Source: CAZAAW01 sp964483325 (GTDB lineage: Bacteria; Pseudomonadota; Alphaproteobacteria; Rhizobiales; Kaistiaceae). From it: DNA of 64,000 bases. Where the stretch lies: the NCBI GenBank assembly GCA_964483325.1, contig CAZAAW010000013.1:1-64000 (forward strand), written 5' to 3'. Under the pieces are notes generated by a model. The model was not told the DNA's origin, did no database searches, and saw only the letters and a program-made list of their open reading frames with translations. Every line of letters starts with the position of its first letter. Within the stretch, counting starts at the first letter, position 1. This document shows, piece by piece, positions 56,495 through 64,000 of the stretch. The translations under genes and the position numbers were made by a program.

Positions 56495-57031
56495 ATGGCT
56501 GCCCAGTTCACGACGATCGGCCATTCCAACCGCAGCCTGGAGGAATTCCTCTCCATGCTGGAGGAGGCCGGCGTCGCCCTGCTCGTCGACGTCCGCGCCT
56601 TTCCGCGCTCGCGCAGCAACCCGCTGTTCAACATCGACCGCCTGCCGGAAGATCTGGCCCGTCGCGGCATCGGCTATCGCCATGTCGCGGATCTCGGCGG
56701 CCGCCGGCCGAAGCAGCCCGGCATCGACGACAGCGTCAATGCGCTGTGGCGCGTCCGGAGCTTCCATAATTATGCCGACTATGCCCTCGGCAGCCGTTTC
56801 GCCGCGGCGCTGGCGGAGGTCATCGATCTCGGCCGCACGCAGCGCCTGGCGCTGATGTGCTCGGAGGCGGTGTGGTGGCGCTGCCATCGCCGCATCATCG
56901 CCGACTACCTGCTGCTGAGCGGCCACGAGGTGGTCCACCTGATGGCGCCGGGGCACAGCGAAGCGGCGAAGCCGACGCCGGGCGCGGAGCCGACGCCGGA
57001 AGGCAAGGTCGTCTACCCGCAGGCCGGCTGA
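56495..57031 (+). CDS. DUF488 family protein
   Basis: A 178-aa protein of the DUF488 family: TTIGHSNRSLEEFLSMLEEAGVALLVDVRAFPRSRSNPLFN at the start and LALMCSEAVWWRCHRRIIADYLL at the end, with two nearby Cys (MCSE, RCHR). The family occurs in most bacteria but the activity is unknown. It is followed by the sulfur operon after 125 bp. Confidence 0.9.
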   Translation: MAAQFTTIGHSNRSLEEFLSMLEEAGVALLVDVRAFPRSRSNPLFNIDRLPEDLARRGIGYRHVADLGGRRPKQPGIDDSVNALWRVRSFHNYADYALGSRFAAALAEVIDLGRTQRLALMCSEAVWWRCHRRIIADYLLLSGHEVVHLMAPGHSEAAKPTPGAEPTPEGKVVYPQAG

Positions 57032-57079
57032 GCGCCCTCCTGCGTCACTCCATCTCACCACACAATTGCAGTTTCTCGA

Positions 57080-57095
57080 TTGCGAAATTTCGCAA
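57080..57095. promoter_or_regulatory. perfect palindrome, candidate BigR operator
   Basis: TTGCGAAATTTCGCAA is a perfect 16-bp inverted repeat 61 bp before the blh start. Its AT-rich centre and position fit an ArsR/BigR operator, and the operon encodes BigR itself, so autoregulation is likely. Confidence 0.6.
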
Positions 57096-57156
57096 CCGAT
57101 GCATGCTTGGCAGTAACCGACGGCGGTCTCACGCCGGGCAGCACGGGGGTGAATTC

Positions 57157-58038
57157 ATGACGCAAAAGCCCGAGGTCACCGGCTTCTACGACCAGCGCAC
57201 CGGGTCGATCCAGTATGTCGTCGCCGACCCCGGGACGAAGGCCTGCGTCATCATCGATCCGGTGCTCGATTACGACGAGAAGTCGGGCGCCACCGCGACG
57301 ATCCATGCCGACGCGATCCTCCGCTTCATCGCCGGCAAGGGCTATCATGTGGCGTGGATCCTCGACACCCATCCGCATGCCGACCACTTCACCGCCGCCG
57401 CCTATCTCAAGGAGAAGACCGGCGCCCCGACGGCCATCGGCGAGCGGGTGACGGAGGTGCAGAAGCTCTGGAAGGGCTTCTACAACTGGCCCGACTTTCC
57501 CGCCGACGGCTCGCAATGGGACAGGCTGTTCGCCGACGGCGAGACCTTCATGGTCGGCAATATCCCTGGGAAGGTGATGCTGTCGCCGGGCCATACGCTG
57601 GCCTCGATCACCTATGTCATCGGCGACGCCGCCTTCGTCCACGACACGCTGTTCATGCCCGACAGCGGCACGGCGCGGGCCGACTTTCCGGGCGGCAGCG
57701 CCAGGGTGCTGTGGCAGTCGATCCGGGACATCCTCGCCCTCCCCGACGCGACGCGCATCTTCACCGGCCACGACTACCGGCCGGAGGGGCGCCAGCCGCT
57801 GTGGGAATCGACCGTCGCCGAACAGAAGGCGACCAACATCCACCGCGCGGCGCTGGCGAACGAGGCGGATTTCGTGGCGCTGCGCGAGGCGCGCGACAGG
57901 ACGCTGCCGATGCCGCGGCTGATCCTGCACGCCCTGCAGATCAACACCAATGCCGGCCGCCTGCCGGAGCCCGAAGCCAACGGCCGGCGCTATCTCAAGA
58001 TTCCGCTCAACCTTCTGGAGGGGGCGGCATGGGACTGA
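57157..58038 (+). CDS. blh: Blh-type metallo-beta-lactamase-fold persulfide dioxygenase
   Basis: A 293-aa metallo-beta-lactamase-fold enzyme of the ETHE1/Blh class that oxidises persulfide to sulfite. The metal motif is THPHADHF, with later GHTLASITY and GHDYRPEG. Full-length Blh elsewhere has an extra DUF442 domain fused to it; here that domain is a separate gene at 59542 in the same operon. The gene overlaps bigR by 10 bp. Confidence 0.9.
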   Translation: MTQKPEVTGFYDQRTGSIQYVVADPGTKACVIIDPVLDYDEKSGATATIHADAILRFIAGKGYHVAWILDTHPHADHFTAAAYLKEKTGAPTAIGERVTEVQKLWKGFYNWPDFPADGSQWDRLFADGETFMVGNIPGKVMLSPGHTLASITYVIGDAAFVHDTLFMPDSGTARADFPGGSARVLWQSIRDILALPDATRIFTGHDYRPEGRQPLWESTVAEQKATNIHRAALANEADFVALREARDRTLPMPRLILHALQINTNAGRLPEPEANGRRYLKIPLNLLEGAAWD

Positions 58039-58355
58039 CGACGACAGGCGGCAGGCTCTCCGCCGAGGCGGCGGCGCTGAAGGAGAAGGTCGGCGAGGCG
58101 TCGGCCTTCCTCAAGAAGCTCGCCAATCCCGACCGGCTGCTGATCGCCTGCGCGCTGGCAGGCGGGGAGCGCCCGGTGCGCGATCTGGAAGACACGCTCG
58201 GCATCCGCCAGCCGGGCCTGTCGCAGCAGCTGGCGGCGCTGCGCGAGGCCGGCCTCGTCGCCGGCCGCAAGGACGGCAAGCAGGTCTTCTACCGCCTCGC
58301 CGATCCGCGGGTGGAGACCTTCATCCACGCCATGCATCGCCTGTTCTGCCGCTAA
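58029..58355 (+). CDS. bigR: ArsR-family sulfide/persulfide-sensing repressor
   Basis: A 108-aa winged-helix regulator. Cys41 (LLIACALAGGE) and Cys107 (HRLFCR) sit where BigR of Xylella/Agrobacterium has its sensing pair (Cys42/Cys108), which forms a disulfide or polysulfide bridge on oxidation and releases DNA. The recognition helix is in IRQPGLSQQLAALREAGLV. It probably represses its own operon through the palindrome at 57080. Confidence 0.92.
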   Translation: MGLTTTGGRLSAEAAALKEKVGEASAFLKKLANPDRLLIACALAGGERPVRDLEDTLGIRQPGLSQQLAALREAGLVAGRKDGKQVFYRLADPRVETFIHAMHRLFCR

Positions 58356-58417
58356 CGAAATCCCTGCGCCCGCGCGGGGCCGCCTGCAAATCCGCGGGAG
58401 TGAAAGGAAAGATCGCC

Positions 58418-58639
58418 ATGAAGATCAATGTCGGAACACCGGACCGCCTCATCCGCCTGATCATCGGCCTGCTCCTGATCGCGGCACCCTTCGTCACCGG
58501 CTGGGCCCTGTTTGCCAACCCGGTATGGACGTGGGTATTCGTGATCGTCGGGCTGGTGCTCGCCGTGACCGGCCTCGTCCGCTTCTGCCCGGCATACTGG
58601 ATGCTCAACCTCTCGACGGCGAAGACACGCGACAAATGA
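58418..58639 (+). CDS. DUF2892 membrane protein
   Basis: A 73-aa protein with two membrane segments (LIRLIIGLLLIAAPFVTGWAL; WVFVIVGLVLAVTGLVRFCPAYWML). DUF2892 proteins accompany sulfur-oxidation operons; the conserved Cys lies in RFCPAYWML. Its AAAGGAAA site is 6 bp upstream and its stop overlaps the next ATG. Confidence 0.85.
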   Translation: MKINVGTPDRLIRLIIGLLLIAAPFVTGWALFANPVWTWVFVIVGLVLAVTGLVRFCPAYWMLNLSTAKTRDK

Positions 58640-59064
58640 CGGACTTCACCCCCTGGCTGTCGCTGCTCGGCGGCGGCCTGATCGGCCTGTCGGCGGTGCT
58701 GCTCATGGCGTTCCATGGCCGCATCGCCGGCATGACCGGCATTCTTTCCGGGATCGTGCCGCCCTTCTCCCATAATCCGGGCTGGCGCATCGCCTTCCTG
58801 GCCGGCGCCATCGCCGCGCCGGCGCTGATCGTCCTCGCCACCGGCCATGCGACGCCCTTCGACAGCCCGGTGCCGACCGCCTGGCTGATCATCGGCGGCC
58901 TGGTCGTCGGCATCGGCGCCTATTTCGGCTCCGGCTGCACCTCCGGCCACGGCGTCTGCGGCATCGCCCGGCTGTCGCCGCGCTCGATCGTCGCGACGAT
59001 CACCTTCATGGCGGCGGCGGCCGCCACCGTCGTCGTCATCCGCCACGTCGCCGGAGGCTTCTGA
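58636..59064 (+). CDS. YeeE/YedE-type sulfur transporter, first half
   Basis: A 142-aa membrane protein with four predicted segments and the conserved GSGCTSGHGVCG motif, where Cys residues are thought to handle thiosulfate or sulfide. It overlaps the preceding stop (ATGA) and shares a base with the next gene (TGATG). It forms a transporter with the following half. Confidence 0.9.
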   Translation: MTDFTPWLSLLGGGLIGLSAVLLMAFHGRIAGMTGILSGIVPPFSHNPGWRIAFLAGAIAAPALIVLATGHATPFDSPVPTAWLIIGGLVVGIGAYFGSGCTSGHGVCGIARLSPRSIVATITFMAAAAATVVVIRHVAGGF

Positions 59065-59531
59065 TGGCCCGCCTTCTTTCCGCCTTCGCCATCGGCCTCG
59101 TCTTCGGCGCCGGCATCCTCCTGTCCGGCATGGCCAATCCGGCCAAGGTGCTCAATTTCTTCGACTTCGCCGGGACCTGGGACCCGTCGCTGGCCTTCGT
59201 CATGGCCGGCGCGCTGGCGGTCACCGCGATCGGCTACCGCCTGGTGCTGAAGCGTCCGGCGCCGGTTTACGACCGGCAGTTCCACCTGCCGACGGCGCGG
59301 CGCATCGACCTGCCGCTGATCGCCGGTTCGGCGGGCTTCGGCATCGGCTGGGGCATCGCCGGCTTCTGCCCCGGCGGCGCCATCCCGGCGCTCGGCCTGA
59401 TGGAGCGCGACGCGCTGCTGTTCGTCGCCGCCATGCTCGCCGGCATCGCCCTCGCCCGCTTCGTTCGCCACACCATGGCGGCGCGCGGCGCGGCGCGGAC
59501 AACCTGGGACCGGGGGCCGGCCACGCCATGA
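59064..59531 (+). CDS. YeeE/YedE-type sulfur transporter, second half
   Basis: A 155-aa membrane protein with about four segments and the matching motif AGFCPGGAIPALG. Together with the preceding 142-aa half it makes a split YeeE/YedE transporter, as in other BigR operons, where it is proposed to export sulfite or import sulfur compounds. Confidence 0.9.
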   Translation: MARLLSAFAIGLVFGAGILLSGMANPAKVLNFFDFAGTWDPSLAFVMAGALAVTAIGYRLVLKRPAPVYDRQFHLPTARRIDLPLIAGSAGFGIGWGIAGFCPGGAIPALGLMERDALLFVAAMLAGIALARFVRHTMAARGAARTTWDRGPATP

Positions 59532-59541
59532 GTGCTAAACC

Positions 59542-59904
59542 ATGAGCGCCTTCGGTTTGTTCGGCAAGCGAGGGAGGACGCCCGTACGGGCGATCGACGA
59601 ACGCTTCTCGACGGCCGGCCAGATCCGCCCCGAGGAGGTCGCCGACCTGGCGCAGGAGGGCTTCGCCGCCCTCGTCTGCGCCCGCCCCGACAACGAGGAG
59701 CCCGGCCAGCCGGCCTTCGCCGAGATCGCCCGCGCCGCCGAAAGCCACGGCATGAAGGCCGTCCACATCCCCGTCTCCGGCGCCCCGACGCCGGACCAGG
59801 TCGAGCGCCTGCGCGCGGCGATGGCAACGATCGACGGCCCGGTGCTCGGCTACTGCCGCTCCGGCGCGCGCTCCGCGACGCTCTACACGCTGTCGCGGCG
59901 GTAG
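59542..59904 (+). CDS. DUF442-type sulfurtransferase (phosphatase fold)
   Basis: A 120-aa protein of the TIGR01244/DUF442 family. RAIDERFSTAGQIRPEEVADLAQEGFAALVCARPDNEE leads to the active loop LGYCRSGARSATL, with Cys followed by Arg in the phosphatase/rhodanese-like C-x5-R arrangement. In Blh of other species this domain is the N-terminal part of the protein. Here it stands alone, 10 bp after the transporter half. Confidence 0.88.
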   Translation: MSAFGLFGKRGRTPVRAIDERFSTAGQIRPEEVADLAQEGFAALVCARPDNEEPGQPAFAEIARAAESHGMKAVHIPVSGAPTPDQVERLRAAMATIDGPVLGYCRSGARSATLYTLSRR

Positions 59905-59929
59905 GACAGCAGGCAGCGTTTCATTCGGC

Positions 59930-60215
59930 ACCGGCGCTCCCCACCCGTCACGCGCCTATCGGCGCGCGCCACCCTCCCCGTTCCGGTGAGGGATGGGAGC
60001 GAGCCTCCCAATGGCGGGCCGTAGGGTGGGCATGCGCCGCAGGCGTTTGCCCACGCGGCCAAAGGCGCGGCGGCTGGTGACCGCGTGGGCAAGGCTCCGC
60101 CTTGCCCACCCTACGCTGCCCTTGATGCCGGGCGCCCATCCCTCACCGGAACGGGGAGGGTGGCCCCGGCGATAGCCGGGGTCGGGTGGGGAGCGCCGCC
60201 GGGAGGTTCGCACCA
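59930..60215. repeat. family A inverted pair around a GTAGGGTGGGC palindrome
   Basis: Forward arm at about 59937-60008, inverted arm at 60131-60200, and between them a palindromic element (GTAGGGTGGGCA at 60022 ... TGCCCACCCTAC at about 60105), also present at 34651-34681. It fills the gap 59905-60244. Confidence 0.8.
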
Positions 60216-60244
60216 CCCTTCCAACCCCTTCGGCCTCCTACGGC

Positions 60245-61219
60245 TCACGCCTTGCGCAGCCTTGCCGCGGCGGGGGATGGCGCCCCCAGCTGGCCGGTGG
60301 CGATGAAATATTTCTGCACGACGAGGAGGCCCAGCAGCTGTTCCCGCCTGGCGTCGCGGAACTGGGCGGCGAAGCTGTTGGCGTTGCGGATGATCTCCAG
60401 CGCCTCGTCCTCGTGGGCGAGGTAGTGGCGGATGCGCTCTTCCAGGTCGGCGAAATCGTCGCGCAGCTCGACATAGTGGACGCCCGGCTGCAGCGTCCCC
60501 TCCATGAACCAGGTCTCGTAGAGCGGCGCCGGCATCAAGCACAGCGCGTTCGAGGCGAGGATCCACTTGAGGTTGGTGGCGACGTCGATGCCCTCCACCG
60601 ACAGCACGAACTTGTAGCCCATCTGCTGCTGCGGCGTCAGGAACGGCTTCGGCGGCGTCGGCCCGCCGCTGTCGGTCTGGCCGACATCGCACAGCGGATG
60701 GTCGTGATAGGCCTTGAGCAGCGCCTGGCGCTTGCGGTTGTGGCTGCCGCCGCGCCAGACCGCCATCGGCTTCTTGTCGGCATAGGGCAGCGGGTCCGGC
60801 GGCATGTAGAAATGCCGGAACTTGTCCATCTTCATCAGGACGGAGTTGCGGTTGTCGCCGGCGATCGGCCGGCTCTTCACGAAGCTCGGCGTCTGCGGGA
60901 CATGGATGACGTCGCCGAAGCAGGTGTCGAGGCGCAGCGACCGCGGGAAATAGCGCGCGTGCTCCTTGAGGTCGTAATAATACATGCTGTGCCCCATCGG
61001 CAGGCTGCCGACGGTGGCGCCGTCCGGCGCCAGCCGGGCGGAGGTCAGCTTGTTGTAATACTCGAGACGGCGGCGCAGGGCGTCGCCGTCATAGGTGGCG
61101 GCGTCCCGCAGGAGGCCGTCCAGCCGGGCCCGGAACAGGGCCTGCGGCACGGCATCGCGGGCGATATTGCGGATGTAATAGGCGACGCGGGCAACCCGGC
61201 GTGACAGAGGCGTCGGCAT
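60245..61219 (-). CDS. glycosyltransferase family 90 (CAP10-like)
   Basis: A 324-aa protein of the GT90/CAP10 type (LpsA-like). Typical are VPQTPSFVKSRPI, NSVLMKMDKFRHFYMPPDPLPYADKKPMAVWRGGSHNRKRQALLKAYHDHPLCDVGQ, YKFVLSVEGIDVATNLKWILASNALCLMPAPLYETWFMEGTLQPGVHYV. In alphaproteobacteria such enzymes add sugars (often xylose or related) to lipopolysaccharide or capsule. It is single and has no neighbouring LPS gene in the window. Confidence 0.88.
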   Translation of the reverse strand: MPTPLSRRVARVAYYIRNIARDAVPQALFRARLDGLLRDAATYDGDALRRRLEYYNKLTSARLAPDGATVGSLPMGHSMYYYDLKEHARYFPRSLRLDTCFGDVIHVPQTPSFVKSRPIAGDNRNSVLMKMDKFRHFYMPPDPLPYADKKPMAVWRGGSHNRKRQALLKAYHDHPLCDVGQTDSGGPTPPKPFLTPQQQMGYKFVLSVEGIDVATNLKWILASNALCLMPAPLYETWFMEGTLQPGVHYVELRDDFADLEERIRHYLAHEDEALEIIRNANSFAAQFRDARREQLLGLLVVQKYFIATGQLGAPSPAAARLRKA

Positions 61220-61272
61220 TTGCCGCCTCTATACGCATCGCCGCGCCGCCCGCCAATATCGTCCGGGCGCCG

Positions 61273-61611
61273 CTACTGCACCGGCGTCGTCTGCGCCGCC
61301 TGGACGAACAGCTTGCACCAGGTCACCGCCTGCTGGTCGTAGTCGCTGGCGTTCTGCTCGATGACGCCGCAGCGGCCGCGCAGCTCGGCCGCCTGCTCGG
61401 CGCTGAGGCTCTTGAAGAAGGTCGGGATCTGGCCCTCGCCGGACATGGCGGTGTTGACCTCGATATCGCCGAAGGGCTTGTCCGGCGGCACCTCCGCCTT
61501 GGTCCATTCCTTCAGCGGCGCCTCCCCGCTCATGGCGTTCTGGGCATAGGCGCCGGACGTGCCGAGGACCAGCGCCAGCGCGGCTGCTCCGGTGAGAATA
61601 CGCGCGTTCAT
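61273..61611 (-). CDS. small secreted hypothetical protein
   Basis: A 112-aa protein with a signal peptide (MNARILTGAAALALVLGTSGAYA). The mature part is polar with two Cys (AELRGRCGVIEQN, VTWCKLFVQ) likely forming a disulfide. Family not recognised. It is divergent from the permease-like gene and uses the ATG at 61611; the frame reads on upstream across a putative operator. Confidence 0.65.
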   Translation of the reverse strand: MNARILTGAAALALVLGTSGAYAQNAMSGEAPLKEWTKAEVPPDKPFGDIEVNTAMSGEGQIPTFFKSLSAEQAAELRGRCGVIEQNASDYDQQAVTWCKLFVQAAQTTPVQ

Positions 61612-61712
61612 GGGTTCCTCCTGGGTTCTTCCCGAGAACAGGCGCCCCCCGCGCTCGCAACGGCCGGCCCCTTGCGAGGTTCCGTTGCCAGGCGCCGCCG
61701 ACCGGCGTAAAT

Positions 61713-61734
61713 GTGAGTGAGCACTCACACTCAC
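61713..61734. promoter_or_regulatory. candidate TetR operator
   Basis: GTGAGTG-AG-CACTCAC (61713-61728) is an inverted repeat, and an overlapping extra CACTCAC follows (61728-61734). It lies 11-33 bp before the permease gene, whose operon ends with a TetR regulator, so self-regulation is likely. Confidence 0.6.
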
Positions 61735-61745
61735 TGGAGCCCGCC

Positions 61746-62903
61746 ATGCACGCCGTGCTGGGGCGCATCCGCGCCAACGCGACCTTCCGTCCGGCGCTGG
61801 TGGCGCCGATCCTGATCATGATCGTCTTCTCCTTCTTCAACCTCACCTCGGCGCCGGACCAGGCGCGCGTCCCGGCGGCGATGACGCTGGGCGTCGTCAA
61901 TCTCGACCAGGGCGTTCCCTTCGTGCCGGTGAAGCTCTCCGACCAGCTGCTGCAGCGCCTCGGCAGCGCCCTCCCCTTCGCCGTCGCCACCTATCCCGAC
62001 GAGGCGGCGGCGCGGGCGGCGCTCGATGCCGGCGCCGCCACCGCCATCCTGGTGCTGCCGGCCGATTTCAGCCTCAAGGCGATGGGCCGCGATCCGCTGA
62101 CGGTGAAGGTGCTGAACAGCCAGCACCGCTCGATGGCCGAGACGCAGTTCGGCGGCACGCTGCCGCAGCTATTCCAGGCCAACCTGTCGGCGGCGATCGC
62201 CAGCCTGCGCCTTGCCGCGGCGCAGGGCGCCCTGCCGGCGGCGCCGGCGGCGGGCGAGACCCCTGCCCTCACCCTGCCGGTGACGGTGGAGACGGAAACG
62301 CTGCACCAGGCGGCCAATGCCGCCGCCCTCCTGGCGCCCTTCGTGATGACCTTCGCCACCTGGATCGCCGGCCTGGTCGGGGCGCTGATGCTGTTCATCG
62401 CGACGCGCACCGAGCGCGGCCCGGGCAGCGCCCTGCCGGTCGCCACCATCCGCACGCTGCTGCCGCTACCGGTGACGCTCGCCGCTTCGCTGCTGCTCAG
62501 CCTTGTCGTCGCCTGGACCGCCGACGCCTGGCCGCATTTCCTGGCGCTGTGGGGCATCTCCTGGCTCGGCGCGCTGGCGGCGACGCTGCTGGTCACCGGG
62601 CTCCTTGCCGTCTTCAGCTTCTGGGCGCTGGTCGTCGTCCTGCCGGCGGTGTTCTACCAGGGCGCCCTCGCCGGGGCGCAGATGCCGCTCGCCGCGGCGC
62701 CGGACTGGCTGCAGCGGGTCGGCGAGGTGCTGCCCTTCGCCGACCTTGCCGCCAGCTACCGCGCCATCCTCATCGGCGGCCCGGAGGGGTCGGTGGCGCT
62801 GCCGACGCTGGCGCTGGCGGCGGCGCTGGGCATCGTGCTGATCTGGGCCGGCACGCTTCTCTACGGCCTGCTGCGCCGCGCCCCCGTGCCGCGCCATGCC
62901 TGA
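61746..62903 (+). CDS. ABC-2/DUF3533-type membrane permease
   Basis: A 385-aa membrane protein: one N-terminal segment (FRPALVAPILIMIVFSFFNLT), a ~200-residue extracytoplasmic domain (MTLGVVNLDQGVPFVPVKLSDQLL...YPDEAAARAALDAGAATAILVLPADF), then five C-terminal segments. This layout is that of YhgE/Pip and DUF3533 proteins, often linked to export or envelope stress. GGAG precedes the ATG. It is co-transcribed with a TetR gene 6 bp downstream. Confidence 0.85.
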   Translation: MHAVLGRIRANATFRPALVAPILIMIVFSFFNLTSAPDQARVPAAMTLGVVNLDQGVPFVPVKLSDQLLQRLGSALPFAVATYPDEAAARAALDAGAATAILVLPADFSLKAMGRDPLTVKVLNSQHRSMAETQFGGTLPQLFQANLSAAIASLRLAAAQGALPAAPAAGETPALTLPVTVETETLHQAANAAALLAPFVMTFATWIAGLVGALMLFIATRTERGPGSALPVATIRTLLPLPVTLAASLLLSLVVAWTADAWPHFLALWGISWLGALAATLLVTGLLAVFSFWALVVVLPAVFYQGALAGAQMPLAAAPDWLQRVGEVLPFADLAASYRAILIGGPEGSVALPTLALAAALGIVLIWAGTLLYGLLRRAPVPRHA

Positions 62904-62908
62904 ACCCA

Positions 62909-63640
62909 ATGCCCCGACCAATGCCTGAATCAATGCCTGAGCGCCCCGCGGCCGCCGACCTTCAGGCGGCGGCCGCCGCCATCGCCGACGCGATGGAGCG
63001 CGAGGAAGGGAAGATGACGGCGCGCAAGCGCCGGATCGCCGAGGCGGCGGTGCTATGCTTCGCCGAGCGCGGCTTCGAGGCGACCGCCACAAGCGAGATC
63101 GCCCGCCGCGCCGGCGTCGCCGAGGCGACGATCTTCCGCCATTTCGGCACCAAGAAGGAGCTGCTCGTCCGCCTGGTGCGGCCGCTCGCCGTCCGCGTCC
63201 TGCTGCCGGTGGCGGTCGAGGAGATGCGCGACCTGCTGCGCCGCTCCGACGGCCGGCTCGACCTCTTCACCGGCGCCATCATGCAGAGCCGCATCGCCTT
63301 CGCCGACCGCTACGGCCCGCTGCTGCGCATTCTGATGCAGGAACTGCCCTTCCATCCGGAACTGCAGGCGCTGCTGCGCGGCGAGGCGGTGCTGCGCGCC
63401 GGCACCGAGATCCTTGCCATCATCGACAGCTTCAAGGCCAGCGGCCAACTGCCGCCCGACATGCCGCCCGGCCGGGCGCTGCGCTTCTTCGTGTCGCTGG
63501 TCGGCGGCTATCTCTTCGTCCGCATGGCCTTGCCGCAATTCGCCTGGGACGACGACGCCGAACGGCGCGCCACGGTCGACTTCATCCTGCACGGCGTCGG
63601 CGCAGGCAAGGGACCGCGCAAGGAGCCGCGACAGCCCTGA
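62909..63640 (+). CDS. TetR-family transcriptional regulator
   Basis: A 243-aa regulator. HTH region: AEAAVLCFAERGFEATATSEIARRAGVAEATIFRHFGTKKELLVRLV, a classic TetR N-terminus. Three in-frame ATGs (62909, 62921, 62933) precede it; the exact start is uncertain and an N-terminal ~35-residue polar tail is likely. It probably represses the preceding permease gene through the palindrome at 61713. Confidence 0.93.
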   Translation: MPRPMPESMPERPAAADLQAAAAAIADAMEREEGKMTARKRRIAEAAVLCFAERGFEATATSEIARRAGVAEATIFRHFGTKKELLVRLVRPLAVRVLLPVAVEEMRDLLRRSDGRLDLFTGAIMQSRIAFADRYGPLLRILMQELPFHPELQALLRGEAVLRAGTEILAIIDSFKASGQLPPDMPPGRALRFFVSLVGGYLFVRMALPQFAWDDDAERRATVDFILHGVGAGKGPRKEPRQP

Positions 63641-63734
63641 TCATTGCGCCGGGCGGCGGATTTGCTAGTGTCGGCGGCAACGAGGATCCGTTGAGCCGCG
63701 CGCGGCTTTTCGCAGCGCGGCGGAGGAGCCGATC

Positions 63735-64000
63735 TTGATCACGGGCGAGGGTCCGGCGCTGCCGGGCCGCCAGTCGCCCGCCGCGGATGCCGCCGCGAGC
63801 GCCGCCCCCGAGGTGGCGCCGCGCGTCTCCGAACCCGGTGTGGCGGATCAGGGCCGCGACATCGGCCGGCCGGGCAAGGGCAAGACGCGGCGCCGCAGAA
63901 AGCGGCGCACGCCGTTCATTGCCGGACAGAAGAAGACCATCCCGTCGCCGGCGGCCGCCGCGCCGGCGGCCGTCGCATCGCATCCGGCAGCCCACGCCGG
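63735..64000 (+). CDS. partial gene running off the window end
   Basis: An open frame from a TTG at 63735 (GGAGGAG six bases upstream) to the end, with no stop. The visible 88 residues are Ala/Pro/Gly-rich with a strongly basic stretch (GKGKTRRRRKRRTPFIAGQKK). The N-terminus looks disordered. No family can be assigned from this part. Confidence 0.45.
   Translation, partial: MITGEGPALPGRQSPAADAAASAAPEVAPRVSEPGVADQGRDIGRPGKGKTRRRRKRRTPFIAGQKKTIPSPAAAAPAAVASHPAAHA

Overview
The window is a 64-kb piece of a high-GC alphaproteobacterial chromosome, probably Hyphomicrobiales (Rhizobiales) or a close relative. Alphaproteobacterial markers include the F1-ATPase zeta inhibitor (DUF1476), an NDUFA12-type complex I subunit, a large cobalamin-dependent NrdJ, an AapJ-like amino-acid binding protein, the recA-alaS order and a BigR-type sulfide operon. 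No phage, transposase, CRISPR array, rRNA or tRNA gene was seen. Most of the window is core metabolism in short operons. The spaces between operons are filled by several families of interspersed palindromic repeats.

Layout: 0-5 kb NDUFA12 and nrdJ behind a probable pair of NrdR boxes; 5-11 kb small secreted proteins, an H1-like Lys/Ala/Pro protein and two tandem secreted paralogues; 11-13 kb rpe and purB; 13.2-20 kb a lanmodulin-like EF-hand protein facing a complete TonB uptake operon (receptor, small secreted protein, TonB, ExbB, ExbD); 20-23 kb a TorF-type outer-membrane protein, zeta subunit, purC and purS; 23-28.5 kb an amino-acid binding protein, an L,D-transpeptidase and a PPi-type phosphofructokinase, which separate purS from purQ-purL; 28.6-32.3 kb purQ, purL, bolA and grxD; 32.5-36 kb a PQQ alcohol dehydrogenase with lanthanide-type metal ligands and a cytochrome c; 36-42 kb rpsD and two caspase-fold proteins; 41.8-48 kb murI, trmJ, hdeD, icd, a secreted beta-propeller and a phosphodiesterase; 48-52 kb alaS and recA; 52-55 kb a pseudouridine-breakdown operon; 55-60 kb an S41 peptidase, DUF488 and a six-gene BigR-type sulfur operon; 60-64 kb a GT90 transferase, a membrane permease with a TetR regulator, and a partial gene.

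The most interesting signal is a probable lanthanide system. The 136-aa protein at 13175-13585 has a signal peptide and four EF-hand loops set exactly 24 residues apart with 12-residue linkers, three of them with proline at loop position 2. That is the layout of lanmodulin. It sits tail-to-tail with a TonB-ExbB-ExbD-receptor operon whose receptor has a cysteine-flanked, Asp/Glu-rich insertion. About 12 kb beyond the receptor is a PQQ dehydrogenase carrying the extra Asp (WDFD) that marks lanthanide-dependent alcohol dehydrogenases. Together they could take up, buffer and use rare-earth elements. That link is inference, because no xoxG/xoxJ or Lut-type ABC transporter is visible here.
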